64,000 nucleotides of DNA from a virus. Within the stretch, counting starts at the first letter, position 1. Each line of letters starts with the position of its first letter. Below, piece by piece: positions 46,901 through 57,500 of the stretch. The translations under genes and the position numbers were made by a program. The DNA lies in IMG/VR virus record IMGVR_UViG_3300025276_000029, positions 1 through 64,000 of that record; one strand, written 5' to 3'. The notes under the pieces are model-generated. The model worked only from the letters and a program-made list of their open reading frames with translations, did no database searches and was not told the origin of the DNA.

Positions 46901-49669
46901 TTACACTATATCTTTATAGCATCCGATTATATTTCTAGCTCTTTGTTCGTATAACTGATATATAATATTTGTTTTAGTTGGGTTATCGGTAAATTCCTTA
47001 ACACCTTTAGTGTTTAGTTTACATCCGTAACCTTTTTCACCTGTATATGGGTCTGTAATTAATTGATAATTAATATCGTAAAGGCCTCCTGGGCAAAAAC
47101 CTGTATCGGTATTAACTACTCTTGAATCACCTTTAGGGTCTATAAATTTTAAATAGTAGTTAGTTCCGATTAATTCCATACTACCTAGTGTCGAGCCTGC
47201 TAATACCCACTGACACGCTAAAGTGGAACCTACCCCTCTTTTTCTTGAATCATGAAACGGAATTTGTGTACTTACTGAGCTAGTTTGGTTCGTTGGAACG
47301 CAAAGATATCCGCAGTTAACTAACTCCCATTGAAGAGTACTCCCAGTAGTACCTGTACTTGTATTTATGTATTCTTCATGATAGAACGGTTTACTACCTG
47401 GGGCTAGTGCGTTGCAGCAATTCGGGTCTAACCATTTTGTCGTATTAGTGTGCGTACTTGATACTGTACCATCAGGTTCGTATAGTTCAAACTCTACTTC
47501 AATATAATTACCATCTAAAGTGACACCTGTAGGGTTTACTATATTTTGACCTATCATACCTTCTTTACATTTCTTGTCTTTTTGTAGTTGATTTAAGTTG
47601 TTAGTGTATGGGTTATTATTAGTTACGTCAATCCTTAACGCTTCATCATCTTCAGGTATATCACATCCGCAGTCCGTTTGCTCTACTTGAGGGCACGGGT
47701 CTTTTATTATAGAACTTTCAACTTTTGAGATATTAGTTAAATCTACACCGCTATCATTCTGAAGTGTAATGTGTGTGGCACCAGTGTATTGATTAAATAA
47801 CCCAGAATTATAATTTGTAAATAACTTTGCGTCAGTTGTTGTGATAGTTGTTGACGTAAGTGTAAACGGTGTAAAGTCTGGAATTATATTTTCTAATTGA
47901 TTAATATATTCTTTTCCCCCATCATAAGGTCCTACGTGTGGGTTATTACCATTAAGTATGTATTGCGTTGCGGTTTCACCGCCAGTTTCCCTATACCATT
48001 GACCACCTTTTTGAAAGTACATATTTGGTGTGTCTCTAAAGAATTTAGGGTATCCATCATAATCTACGTTGTATAGGTCTATGTCGTCGTCTAAGCCATT
48101 AGCTTCAAGCGTGGCATAGAATAGTTTCATATCTATTGGTTCTTTGGCTACGTATACGTGTTCGTCAAACTCAATAAGACCGTCTGGAGCACCTATTAAT
48201 TTAAAGAAAAATTCAATTGTTTTTCTAGTACCTTTAGATTTCCAAATCCAAGATGAATTAAGTATTAGCCTTCTCCATAATTCAGTCTCAGCTTCAGCTG
48301 GTGTTAGCCCTCTACTTTGTCCAGCGTAGGTCCTAGCGCCAACGTTTAAATATGAGTTTACTAAGTCGTTCTCTACTATTGAACTTGTCAATTCCCAACC
48401 TAGTACTCTAGCTAAGTATTTAACTAATTGGTCTGGTGTGTTTTTTTTCTTATCGTATGTTACAACGTTAGCAAATGATATACCGTCAATATATTTTTTT
48501 ATCTCGTCAAATTCCCTACCGTAAATTTTTAAGGTTTTGTTCATTTTCTGACCAGCAGTTTCTTCTTCATCACCTTCACAATTTGGTATAGTGTCAAAAT
48601 CTGATATAGATTCAGCCGTTAAGAATCTAGCCATAAGGTTGGTTTCGATACCATCCTTACTATTCGCTATTTCTATCAATTCACTTACAAATCTAACATA
48701 TTCAGCAGTGTTGTAATCTATATTGTAACCATCAGTTGTTGGCCATGTTAGTGTTTTTTCAGAAATCGTAATTGTTCCATCGTCTTCATCTTTTTTGTAG
48801 TTGTATGTGGATGTGTATTTAGGTAATGTTAACCTGTTTAATAGATTATTTTCATATTGACTTATACTATTAAAAAAAGACTCTTCAATAATCTTATTTG
48901 GTTTTATATGGTATGTTGGGGTACTATCTGCTGAACCATTAAAACCAAATGGGTCACCTTCTACTTCTAGTTTGATTGTATCGTTACCAATACTTGTTGC
49001 TCCTGAAAACCCTAATACTTTATATTCGTTATCATTAATTAATATAACGTAATCAGCATAACTAACTTGTAGGTTTCTGAGTTTGTTTTTTTTATTAAAT
49101 GTATTTATTATTGTTCCGTTATTTAAAAAATTAATATCAAATTTATTATCAATGAAGTTGACATCAACATTAAATGTTGCCTTATTCAAGACTGAATTAT
49201 AATTATAGTTAGATATAGTGTCACCTACAATCGTATTTATACCATCATTTCTTAACGGTGTAACATATAGTGAGGCTGGCCAATTTGTAATTATATTTTC
49301 AAGACTAACTCTAATAAATTCCGTAGCAGAACCAAAGTATACTAAATCACATAAGTTACCATTATCTAGATTAAGGGTTACTTTAATGTTGTTATTTAGT
49401 ATTAACTTACTACCAAAACTTGTCAAGTCGTAGCTATCTAGTGAGTAGAAATTACTATATTTTTTACTTGTATATAGTCTGGTGAGTCTACCCCCGTAAT
49501 TTGTCGTAGTTACGAAATTACCGAATGTAAATACAGACGTCTCTCCGTCAGCGTTTTCAGTTTGCTGATTACCTACTAGTCCGTCACTAAAGTTTCTATA
49601 TTCGATTCCACCATTATAAAAGACTCTTTGTGCGTAACCCGCTACCTTTACTCTGTTATTTTCACCCAT
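46901..49669 (-). CDS. Large baseplate/tail protein, 922 residues
   Basis: Beta-rich N-terminal 300 residues. Then around 370-520 is a helical region with VKYLARVLGWELTSSIVEND and RRLILNSSWIWKSKGTRKTI, then EFFFKLIGAPDGLIEFDEHV, which recalls the phage tail protein I / baseplate gpI-type pattern (helical, W-K-x-[KR]-G-T). A Cys motif, CPQVEQTDCGCDIPEDDEA, lies near 655, and the C-terminus has QLYEQRARNIIGCYKDIV. I infer a baseplate component linking wedge and fibre. It overlaps nothing and follows the 303-residue gene by 4 nt. Confidence 0.65.
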   Translation of the reverse strand: MGENNRVKVAGYAQRVFYNGGIEYRNFSDGLVGNQQTENADGETSVFTFGNFVTTTNYGGRLTRLYTSKKYSNFYSLDSYDLTSFGSKLILNNNIKVTLNLDNGNLCDLVYFGSATEFIRVSLENIITNWPASLYVTPLRNDGINTIVGDTISNYNYNSVLNKATFNVDVNFIDNKFDINFLNNGTIINTFNKKNKLRNLQVSYADYVILINDNEYKVLGFSGATSIGNDTIKLEVEGDPFGFNGSADSTPTYHIKPNKIIEESFFNSISQYENNLLNRLTLPKYTSTYNYKKDEDDGTITISEKTLTWPTTDGYNIDYNTAEYVRFVSELIEIANSKDGIETNLMARFLTAESISDFDTIPNCEGDEEETAGQKMNKTLKIYGREFDEIKKYIDGISFANVVTYDKKKNTPDQLVKYLARVLGWELTSSIVENDLVNSYLNVGARTYAGQSRGLTPAEAETELWRRLILNSSWIWKSKGTRKTIEFFFKLIGAPDGLIEFDEHVYVAKEPIDMKLFYATLEANGLDDDIDLYNVDYDGYPKFFRDTPNMYFQKGGQWYRETGGETATQYILNGNNPHVGPYDGGKEYINQLENIIPDFTPFTLTSTTITTTDAKLFTNYNSGLFNQYTGATHITLQNDSGVDLTNISKVESSIIKDPCPQVEQTDCGCDIPEDDEALRIDVTNNNPYTNNLNQLQKDKKCKEGMIGQNIVNPTGVTLDGNYIEVEFELYEPDGTVSSTHTNTTKWLDPNCCNALAPGSKPFYHEEYINTSTGTTGSTLQWELVNCGYLCVPTNQTSSVSTQIPFHDSRKRGVGSTLACQWVLAGSTLGSMELIGTNYYLKFIDPKGDSRVVNTDTGFCPGGLYDINYQLITDPYTGEKGYGCKLNTKGVKEFTDNPTKTNIIYQLYEQRARNIIGCYKDIV

Positions 49670-49673
49670 TTAA

Positions 49674-50585
49674 TTATGTATTTGATACGTCGTTGAATCC
49701 TTTTGTGAAATCAATGTTATTAAGTCTATCTTCTTTAATTTCGAATAATGGTTTACCAGTAAATCTATCTTTAATTTCATATAGATTATATTGTTTATAA
49801 ATTTCATTCGTAAAGTTGTATATACTATAAATACCATCCTCAAGACCCTTACTTTGATTACCAAACATACCAATTGCGAGACTTTCAATGTCGTAGTCAA
49901 CAATTTCTACTTCCATAATAAATGGTGAAAAAAATGTGTTTGTGATGATTATTTCTTGATTTGGTGAACCAATGTACGGAAGTGTGTTTGGGTTAACATT
50001 TGATGGGGCTGATGGTGATAGCGTACAAAAAACAAGTGACGAGTTGTTATTAAATCTGTATCTAATAGCTTTTTGGTTAACATTTGTTAAGTTTTGGTTA
50101 ACAGGTTCTGCTCTATTATTTGACGTAACTATTCTAAAGAAGTTTTTTATTTTTCTATCAGAAGCTGATGTGTCAGTATTAATATATTCAATTCTGTAAC
50201 CAACTAAGTTATTGTTTTCAAATGCCCCTATATTTTGACTTACATTAAAGTCTGAGGTATCTAGAACTAGACCTTTTATGTCTGGAAAAGCAGATAAAAC
50301 ACCACAATCTACAATCCTAGTTCTAATTTCCCTAGGTTTGAATGTTATAGTATATATCCCTTTAGTTCCAAATTCACTAATAGGTAATTTAAGTGTATAT
50401 AACCCCCCGAAAATCTCAAACCCTGTTGTGTTCTTTGGGTTGTTTATTGGTATTAAGTTAGATGAACTTAAACTAAACACTCTTGTGTTAGATGATTCTC
50501 TATTTGCTGAGTAAAATACTGTCATTTCTACGTCACTTGGTAACATATCTGCAGGTCTTATTGTACCGTAAACTCCACTTGCCAT
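49674..50585 (-). CDS. Tail/baseplate protein, 303 residues
   Basis: MASGVYGTIRPADMLPSDVE opens a beta-rich protein with MTVFYSANRESSNTRVFSLS and FGTKGIYTITFKPREIRTRI. The C-terminal third has a mixed fold (VEIVDYDIESLAIGMFGNQS) ending DRLNNIDFTKGFNDVSNT. No catalytic residues stand out. By its place between baseplate-type genes, it is probably a wedge or connector protein. A TATTTATA box lies 24 nt before the start. Confidence 0.6.
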   Translation of the reverse strand: MASGVYGTIRPADMLPSDVEMTVFYSANRESSNTRVFSLSSSNLIPINNPKNTTGFEIFGGLYTLKLPISEFGTKGIYTITFKPREIRTRIVDCGVLSAFPDIKGLVLDTSDFNVSQNIGAFENNNLVGYRIEYINTDTSASDRKIKNFFRIVTSNNRAEPVNQNLTNVNQKAIRYRFNNNSSLVFCTLSPSAPSNVNPNTLPYIGSPNQEIIITNTFFSPFIMEVEIVDYDIESLAIGMFGNQSKGLEDGIYSIYNFTNEIYKQYNLYEIKDRFTGKPLFEIKEDRLNNIDFTKGFNDVSNT

Positions 50586-50609
50586 TTTAAATTATTTTTA
50601 TTTCTTTAT

Positions 50610-50617
50610 TATAAATA
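50610..50617 (-). promoter_or_regulatory. Late-type promoter box TATTTATA
   Basis: Exact box, 24 nt before the ATG at 50585. Confidence 0.5.
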
Positions 50618-50620
50618 TCA

Positions 50621-51523
50621 CTATTTTTGTAAATTATAGAAACCATTTCCATAATTTATTAATTCTTCCATATTTGTTATATCACTAAGTTGCATATGAC
50701 TCTGAATAACCGTTGACCTACCTCTATCGATGAATAAATCATTAAAGACTGTAGGTGATTCAGTTATCCCAAATAAATAACCTTCTCTAGTTTCTGCGGA
50801 TAAGTGAATGTTGGTTTCGTTAAACCCTTCAGAATTGTAATTAATTTCAGTATATGGTATTTTATATTTACCAAGAACATTACTAGTTATAGTTCTGGTT
50901 TCTCCAGTTTTAGTCGTATAATAAATACCTCTTTTAGTTATTGGTAATAGCGCAAGTTCTGCTGGGTCTGTATCGCCTTCAATTAAATATGTTATCGGAT
51001 TTAGATTACTATTTGATATAACTCTTGTCCCAGAAATAAATGGTGCGTTTTGATAATCAATAGCACTAATATTTCTGGTTATATCAAAATTTGGTTTGTA
51101 CCTTAAATTAGCGTCGTATGAAACTACAGAGTCAAGTCTATTTTCTGTAAGTCCAGTAACTTGTATAGGTAGGGTAAAGTACTGATTAATGGTCTTATCT
51201 GGATATCTTGTATTAGGATAAGCTCCTGTTTGTGAGAAATTTGTTGTACCACCTGTCATAAAATTAAATTTATAACCGTTATTGTAAATTGTAGTTCCAG
51301 ATTTTATTAACCCTTGGTAGTCAACTAATAAATTTTTATTATTTGGGTCTGTAGTGTAATTCCATTTAGCTATAAACGGTAATTCGGTAGAAACGCCCAT
51401 ATCATCAGTGTCTTGTGTGAAAAATACATTAATATTAAATGTACTTGCAGTCATTTGTCCCCAATTAGATTGTTCTCTACTTGTATAATTATCTAACGCT
51501 ATTTTTCTCTTTATAACCTCCAT
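50621..51523 (-). CDS. Tail/baseplate protein, 300 residues
   Basis: MEVIKRKIALDNYTSREQSN, a beta-sheet-rich body (STFNINVFFTQDTDDMGVST and NQYFTLPIQVTGLTENRLDS), and a C-terminal region with FINERG-like loops (DLFIDRGRSTVIQSHMQLSD). The start shares one base with the stop of the 51523-52698 gene. No motif indicates enzymatic function. It is probably a structural baseplate component, inferred from position in the tail operon. Confidence 0.6.
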   Translation of the reverse strand: MEVIKRKIALDNYTSREQSNWGQMTASTFNINVFFTQDTDDMGVSTELPFIAKWNYTTDPNNKNLLVDYQGLIKSGTTIYNNGYKFNFMTGGTTNFSQTGAYPNTRYPDKTINQYFTLPIQVTGLTENRLDSVVSYDANLRYKPNFDITRNISAIDYQNAPFISGTRVISNSNLNPITYLIEGDTDPAELALLPITKRGIYYTTKTGETRTITSNVLGKYKIPYTEINYNSEGFNETNIHLSAETREGYLFGITESPTVFNDLFIDRGRSTVIQSHMQLSDITNMEELINYGNGFYNLQK

Positions 51524-52698
51524 TACATTGTACTTATTTCATACAGTTCTATATTATACTTACCAGTAGTTACATTAGATGTAGTTACATTTGATGTAGT
51601 TACATTAGATGAGTAGTTTTCATCTATCTCGTAGAAGTAACCGTCAATATCCCTTGTTAATATATATCTAGTATATAAGTTATTTTTAACACTTGTACCT
51701 GTTAAGTTCATAGTTGTCATCATTAGTTCATCAATAGGTAGGTTGGGACTATTTGAAGATATCAGACCTGTTGATATACCAGTCTTAGCGTTATTAAATT
51801 TAGCCTTCATGTAAAGGTGTTTAGGTGCATTAAGTATTTTAGGTGGTATTTCATCCTTAAAATGATATAAAGCAAATCCTTCACCATTTCCGTTTCTATC
51901 TAATAACGTGTTAGTTAATTCAAAATCCAATTGGTAAGTTGTTGGGTCTGGCACATTACCCTGCCCTGCAGCGGCAATATCTATTGAACTAAATTTAGGG
52001 TATAGTGTGATAAATGATATAAAATTTTGATTTGTAGCTATATCGCTATCGTAAAAATCAAGCCTTAAAAAACTTTTAGTAAATGATTTCTTTTTAAAAA
52101 GAAAATCGTTATAATCGAAACCTATGTCAGACCAAAAGTTTGATTTTTTTTTAATTGAACTTTTGGTGATAGTCCCGTTGATTAAAGCTAAATTTGAAGG
52201 TGTAGGGTTTATGTCAATAACAAATACTGTGGGTGAATCAAGTCTTTTTACTGTAAACTCTTTATCAAAAATATTACTTAGCGGACTTAATATTACAATT
52301 TTTTCACCTAATTTTAAATTATGTACTTTTGATGTTTCAAGAGCTAACATACTACTTGTTATTACATTCCCACTGTTTCCTACAATTGCAATGGAAGAGG
52401 AATAACTTAATATAGTTACCGAAGATGCTCCGATTAAATTATTGCTTTCTGTTTCTAGTAAATTAATATTATATGTTATATCAGTTATTGGAACAGTATC
52501 ATCTTTAGGTAGTAGTTTTACCTTTTCATAATCATATATGACGTTAACAGCCTTGTCTACTTCAGTCTCTATGAATTCACTTTCAATTGACTCTTGTTGT
52601 CCGACAAAGCCTACATTTTGACTCATAGATAAACTAATGTCGTAACCTGTGGTCCCGCTTAATTGTGAATTAACTATCGTATATTTATTAACAAACAT
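51523..52698 (-). CDS. Tail/baseplate protein with C-terminal SNVTT repeats
   Basis: 391 residues, beta-rich and Ser/Thr/Asn/Leu-rich (MFVNKYTIVNSQLSGTTGYD). It contains repeated 'S-x-V-x-I-L' strands and ends in a short array of three VTTSN units encoded by a 15-bp tandem repeat, then YNIELYEISTM. The start overlaps the preceding gene by 11 nt. It is probably a structural wedge/connector. Function is by context only. Confidence 0.6.
   Translation of the reverse strand: MFVNKYTIVNSQLSGTTGYDISLSMSQNVGFVGQQESIESEFIETEVDKAVNVIYDYEKVKLLPKDDTVPITDITYNINLLETESNNLIGASSVTILSYSSSIAIVGNSGNVITSSMLALETSKVHNLKLGEKIVILSPLSNIFDKEFTVKRLDSPTVFVIDINPTPSNLALINGTITKSSIKKKSNFWSDIGFDYNDFLFKKKSFTKSFLRLDFYDSDIATNQNFISFITLYPKFSSIDIAAAGQGNVPDPTTYQLDFELTNTLLDRNGNGEGFALYHFKDEIPPKILNAPKHLYMKAKFNNAKTGISTGLISSNSPNLPIDELMMTTMNLTGTSVKNNLYTRYILTRDIDGYFYEIDENYSSNVTTSNVTTSNVTTGKYNIELYEISTM
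51569..51613. repeat. Three 15-bp tandem units
   Basis: Units of AGTTACATTAGATGT type at 51569-51583, 51584-51598 and 51599-51613, with one or two changes each, encoding VTTSN repeats at the end of the 391-residue protein. Confidence 0.85.
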
Positions 52699-54517
52699 CT
52701 TGTCCTTTTTTTACTATAAAATTATCAGTAATAGCGTCACCTATTGGGTCTGGTGGGTCAAAAGGTCCGTTCCCAGTGATATTACCTTGGTAGTATAAAT
52801 CGTATTGACCAAATGGGTCTTGTCTTTTAGTCATGAGACATATGTTTTGGTGTATATAGTGGGCACCATTTGTAAATGGATAGTCTAGCTCTTCACCTTC
52901 CCCATCATAAACTCCAATATCTAATAAATCTCTCCATAGGTATCTCCCGTCATTAACACCTAAATATTCACGGTAATCTGGAATACCACCTGTCTTCTCA
53001 TCACCTTGTTCTATATATAGTGAGAATTCTCTAATTTTAAATAGATAATGAGGTTTATATAAATAACCTTCTCTTCTAGGACCTTTAGCGAGTCTTGATG
53101 CATTTGCATTTTCTCTATCAACGGTGTTAAACCTATGTAGTACATCTGCTAGTTTAGTTTCTCTAAGTGTAAACTTGTTGTACTCAACAACGTCACCATA
53201 AAACCAGTCTTTAGTGTTGAAAGTGCTACCGTATATATTACCTTCATTTGGTAGTGTAATGTGGCTGTCGAAGCCAGTCCAAGATGCAGGTCCGTCGTGA
53301 ATTCTCCTAACATTACTTATTTTGGTATCAGTTAGATTACCTTCTATAAATTCTAAATCCAAACCTGACTTTAACGGACCAAACATACCGTCACTATCGG
53401 TTTTTATAAAGGTAATATATAACTCACTAAGTGGTCTACCTAAATTATCACGTATTTCAACACCTGAGTCATCAATCCCTACATCTATATCTTCGTTGAT
53501 GATGAACTGGTAGTTTAAGTCATTAAATATTGTTCTACTGAAACCTAATGGATACATTTCGTAATCATCCTTTAACAGTATCTTTTTGAATTTTCTTAAA
53601 TAGTATCTTGATGGTTCACCGTTGACTAGTTTTTTCATTCTACCAGTACTGTTTATAATACCTAAAGTATTTGGTTTTACGTCTATTACGAAGTAATTAG
53701 CTAAGTAATCACCATTATTAAGACCTAGTCTTTTTACTGTATGGTCACCATTATAACTTGCAGTCATTCCAGTTAGTCTAACCCTGTCACCGTTTTCTAA
53801 CCCATGTTGTGTACTAGTACTTAAGGCTACCATTGGTATACCTCCCACTTCTACCGCTGCTGCTGAAACTATTAGTAACCCGCCATTAACAACGTGATGT
53901 GTGTCGTCACTATCGTATGGGTATGTTACTGTTAGTTGCCAATTTTTATCAATACTTGAGTTTAGGTCAAATCTATCTCTAGTTGGTTCGATATCAATGA
54001 AGTTACAAAAACCTGATTTACTAATGTCTGGGTTAGTAAATCCAAACCAACCTTGATTCTCTTGTAAGTAAGTGTTAAGTGAGTCTTTATATGTTAAATC
54101 TAATTTACCTATTGAATTCTGGAATATAGAGGGTGATGCGTCAGAACTAGTTTGGTCCTTTACAAAGTACTTTGCAAAGAACACGTCTAAACCATTACCT
54201 GTTTCGGGAGGAGTAAAGTTACTAACGCTACCATAAGTAAAGTTTGCAGTCACATTATTAAGTGAATAAAAGGATGGTTTTGTAGTCACGTTCATTAGTG
54301 GATTACTAAATAAAGGTTGAACTGTACCTTGTAATCTGTATATTTTTGACTTATTTCGCTCTTTAGCAAACTCAGCACCAACATCAACCACATGATTTAT
54401 TTCACCAACGGGTAATACTTTTCTTTCACCACCGAACCCTACTTTTATAAATGTATCCTGGTTCACGTCGTTTTTAGAACTACTCTCTCTTAATTTATAT
54501 TTTAATCTATTTCTCAT
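52688..54517 (-). CDS. Tail/baseplate protein, 609 residues
   Basis: MRNRLKYKLRESSSKNDVNQ is a basic start; the body is beta-rich with VLPVGEINHVVDVGAEFAKE, IYRLQGTVQPLFSNPLMNVT and AAAVEVGGIPMVALSTSTQHG. Near 490 is GYLYKPHYLFKIREFSLYIE, and near the C-terminus DPFGQYDLYYQGNITGNGPF. The regular mix of long beta stretches and conserved-looking aromatic positions fits a baseplate structural protein; none of the T4 names can be given with confidence. It overlaps the next gene's start. Confidence 0.62.
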   Translation of the reverse strand: MRNRLKYKLRESSSKNDVNQDTFIKVGFGGERKVLPVGEINHVVDVGAEFAKERNKSKIYRLQGTVQPLFSNPLMNVTTKPSFYSLNNVTANFTYGSVSNFTPPETGNGLDVFFAKYFVKDQTSSDASPSIFQNSIGKLDLTYKDSLNTYLQENQGWFGFTNPDISKSGFCNFIDIEPTRDRFDLNSSIDKNWQLTVTYPYDSDDTHHVVNGGLLIVSAAAVEVGGIPMVALSTSTQHGLENGDRVRLTGMTASYNGDHTVKRLGLNNGDYLANYFVIDVKPNTLGIINSTGRMKKLVNGEPSRYYLRKFKKILLKDDYEMYPLGFSRTIFNDLNYQFIINEDIDVGIDDSGVEIRDNLGRPLSELYITFIKTDSDGMFGPLKSGLDLEFIEGNLTDTKISNVRRIHDGPASWTGFDSHITLPNEGNIYGSTFNTKDWFYGDVVEYNKFTLRETKLADVLHRFNTVDRENANASRLAKGPRREGYLYKPHYLFKIREFSLYIEQGDEKTGGIPDYREYLGVNDGRYLWRDLLDIGVYDGEGEELDYPFTNGAHYIHQNICLMTKRQDPFGQYDLYYQGNITGNGPFDPPDPIGDAITDNFIVKKGQDVC

Positions 54518-54541
54518 ATCTTAAAGTAATTAATTTAGTAT

Positions 54542-57500
54542 TTAAATACTAACACCACCATAATTTTGTAGGACTACTACGAAATCACTAGTAAGACAAC
54601 CCTTACCGTTTCTGTCCCTAACTTTAATAGTATATTTAACAGGTGGGGCGAGTTGAGGTATGCCATTAACATCTATTATTACAGGATTAGCTGGTGGAAG
54701 GTTGTATACATCGTTTGAACCAGAAAGTTGTTTAACGACGTCTGGTGTTGTGCTTGACCCTTTATACCATTCTATCACGTATTTATAAATATCAATCCCG
54801 CTTGTAACATTAAGGTTAAATACACCGCCGTCAATAGTAGCTGTAATTGTACCTAAAGTTGTATCGCTTTTTAGTACTGCGGTAAGAGGTATGTCTGGTG
54901 AAAATACATCAACAAATTCGCTTTTGGTGCATCCACTTACGTCTGTAACTGTAACCTCATATGCGTTAACACCATTCCCTTCATCTAGCCCAAGTCCTGA
55001 ATTATCGAATGTTACATCGGTACCAGTTTTTGATTCTGTAGAAATAGTTGTTATGTATGGTCCTCCTGACCCACCTACAATATTATTAACTGATATAGAA
55101 GCTATTGAACCGTTGCAGTTACCATCCACAATAGTTATAGGGTCGTAAGTTATTGGTTGTGGTTCGTTTACGGCAACACTAAAATTTGTTGTCGTATTAG
55201 CTCCGTCATCTGTAACATCAACAGAATACGTTCCAGCATATAGGTCATCTATTAGACTTGTTGTTTTCCCATTACTCCATAAAAATGAATACGGACCTAC
55301 ACCTCCACTAACGTAACTTATAATACTTCCACTTTTTTCACCGTTACAGGCTACGTCCTCAGGAGTTAATACTACGTTTAATGCCTGAGGTTCAATTATT
55401 TCTATTAATTCGTCACAGCTAGTCTGAGGTGTGCTAGAGTCGGTTACAATTACTTTGTAATATCCTTTACCTAGATTAGATATAAGTCTACTTGTGGAGT
55501 TACCAGTGGTTGGTGGCCCTACAGGGGATAATAAAGTACCTGGTGGTGATGGGTCGTATTCATATGTTGTGACAGTGTATGGTGGTGTTCCGTTACTTAT
55601 GTCGATTGTTATTTTACCGTCAGTATAACCGTTAGCGGTTATATCAGTTTTTTGTGTGTTACAGTAAGTTGATGGTGCACCTGGAACTATAAATGTGCTG
55701 TCGGTTACATTTCCTGCTGAATCGGTAACTGTAACGGTGTATGTTCCAGCATATAATCCAGTTATTGAGTTTGTATTACCACTTTGTGGTGTGTAGTTGG
55801 GAGTTAATGGGTAACTTAAACCATTTATGGTTGGCCCATTCCACGAAAATGTGTATGGTCCGACACCCCCAGATACTTGTATCGTTATCTCACCTGAGCC
55901 ATTACTTAGTGAGTCACTTGTGATATCAGTTGCGATAACGAAAAAATCTATACCTGGTTCTGGTGTACATTTTGCAAAATATTTACTTTTCATTTTACTT
56001 AGTGCGGTTTTACCTTTATTTAAGCCAAAGTAGAAATAGTATGAACTTTCATAAAACCATATTTGACCATCAGTCTTTTGAATTGAACCAATACCAATTA
56101 ATAGAGGGTTAGGTTGAAAAAAAACTTGACTACCTACTGAGTAGCGTTTATTTACATTTCTAAATTCTTTGTAGTGTACATCCTCGTAATCATAGTAATC
56201 TTTTTCATCAATTCTAACTGATGGTATTTCTGTTAAGTTTGGTGAATTTAAATACGTAAACATACCTCTTACAAAATCTGATTCAACATCCTCGTTACCA
56301 ATACGATTATTAGGTACACTGCCAGTGTCATCTCTTCTTTCGTCTAAGCCCATACCTAATTCACTTAACCTTTTTATGTTGTTACAATTTTTACTGTTGG
56401 TTTGAAGACCTCCACAGGTTATGTTTCCGATTAACCCTGATTTAAGTATTCCGAACGTTCCGATAGGGATTATCACTACATTAGGAGTTGCTGGGTTTAC
56501 ACCAACGTTATATATTCCATTGTTAATCTGTGGGATAGGAATATAAGAGTAGTAGGTTGAGAGTGGTGTGTCAAACCCTGTTATTTGTATAGGTCCGTTA
56601 CCCCCAGAAGCTGTAGGTTCGTATTGAGCTACAAGTGGTGGAATATTAAAGGTTGTGTCTGTTAAATATTTATAAAAAACTGGTTCACCTTCCCAGTCAC
56701 AATCGAATACTGAACCTAGGTTAACGATATCGGTGGCATATAACTTAATGTCACCGTCTCTTGTTATCGGTGAATAGTATAATTCACCATCATTTTTCTT
56801 AATGTATCCACTTCTTATTTTTATAGCATCGTAAGCATTAACACCGCCATTAGGGTTTCCATTAGCGTCTGCAGCCGTAAAAGAAGTGCTAAATTGAGGT
56901 TGTGAACCTGTACATACGTCAATTATATAGTTACGTTGACATCTATTATCAGGTTTTCCGTTATCATTATTATCTACACCTGTGTTGGCAATCTGTCTAC
57001 AATCTACCTCGCAAAATCTTTCCCTACCAGCTCCATTCCTTCTGATTTTATATTTTAATAAAAAACTATATAGTGAACCATTAATCCAATCATTATAAAA
57101 ATCGAATTTAAAGATATCGAAAGCGTCTGCTAATGCTAGTGTTTGACAGTGTGACCATCCAGCGTCACAGCCTTCTATTGATAGAAGTTTTAAAGCTGTA
57201 CATTCATGTTCATCCGCTCCGTCGTTAACATAGTGGAAATCTTCTTTAGTTTCTAGTTCAGTTTCTGGGTCTACACTTGCGTAAGTTGCATCCCATGCCT
57301 TACGAAACACACTTGATTTCGTTTTACCACGCCTACCACCTGGAGCGTATTTTTTTCCACTATCATCGGCACTACAACCTAAGGTTATGTATGGTACGTA
57401 TGGAATAATATCTTTACAATCACAGCTGTTGTCGCTAGCCTTAAAGGTACCTATACATCCTCCTGACCTACAGGACGACTTATAATAAGCTAATTTAATC

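Noticed and set aside
54891-55148. Plus-strand Ser/Pro-rich frames within the tail genes
   Set aside because: They are antisense shadows of Thr/Gly/Asn-rich minus-strand genes, without starts or boxes; the same applies to the other plus-strand frames in 35-61 kb.
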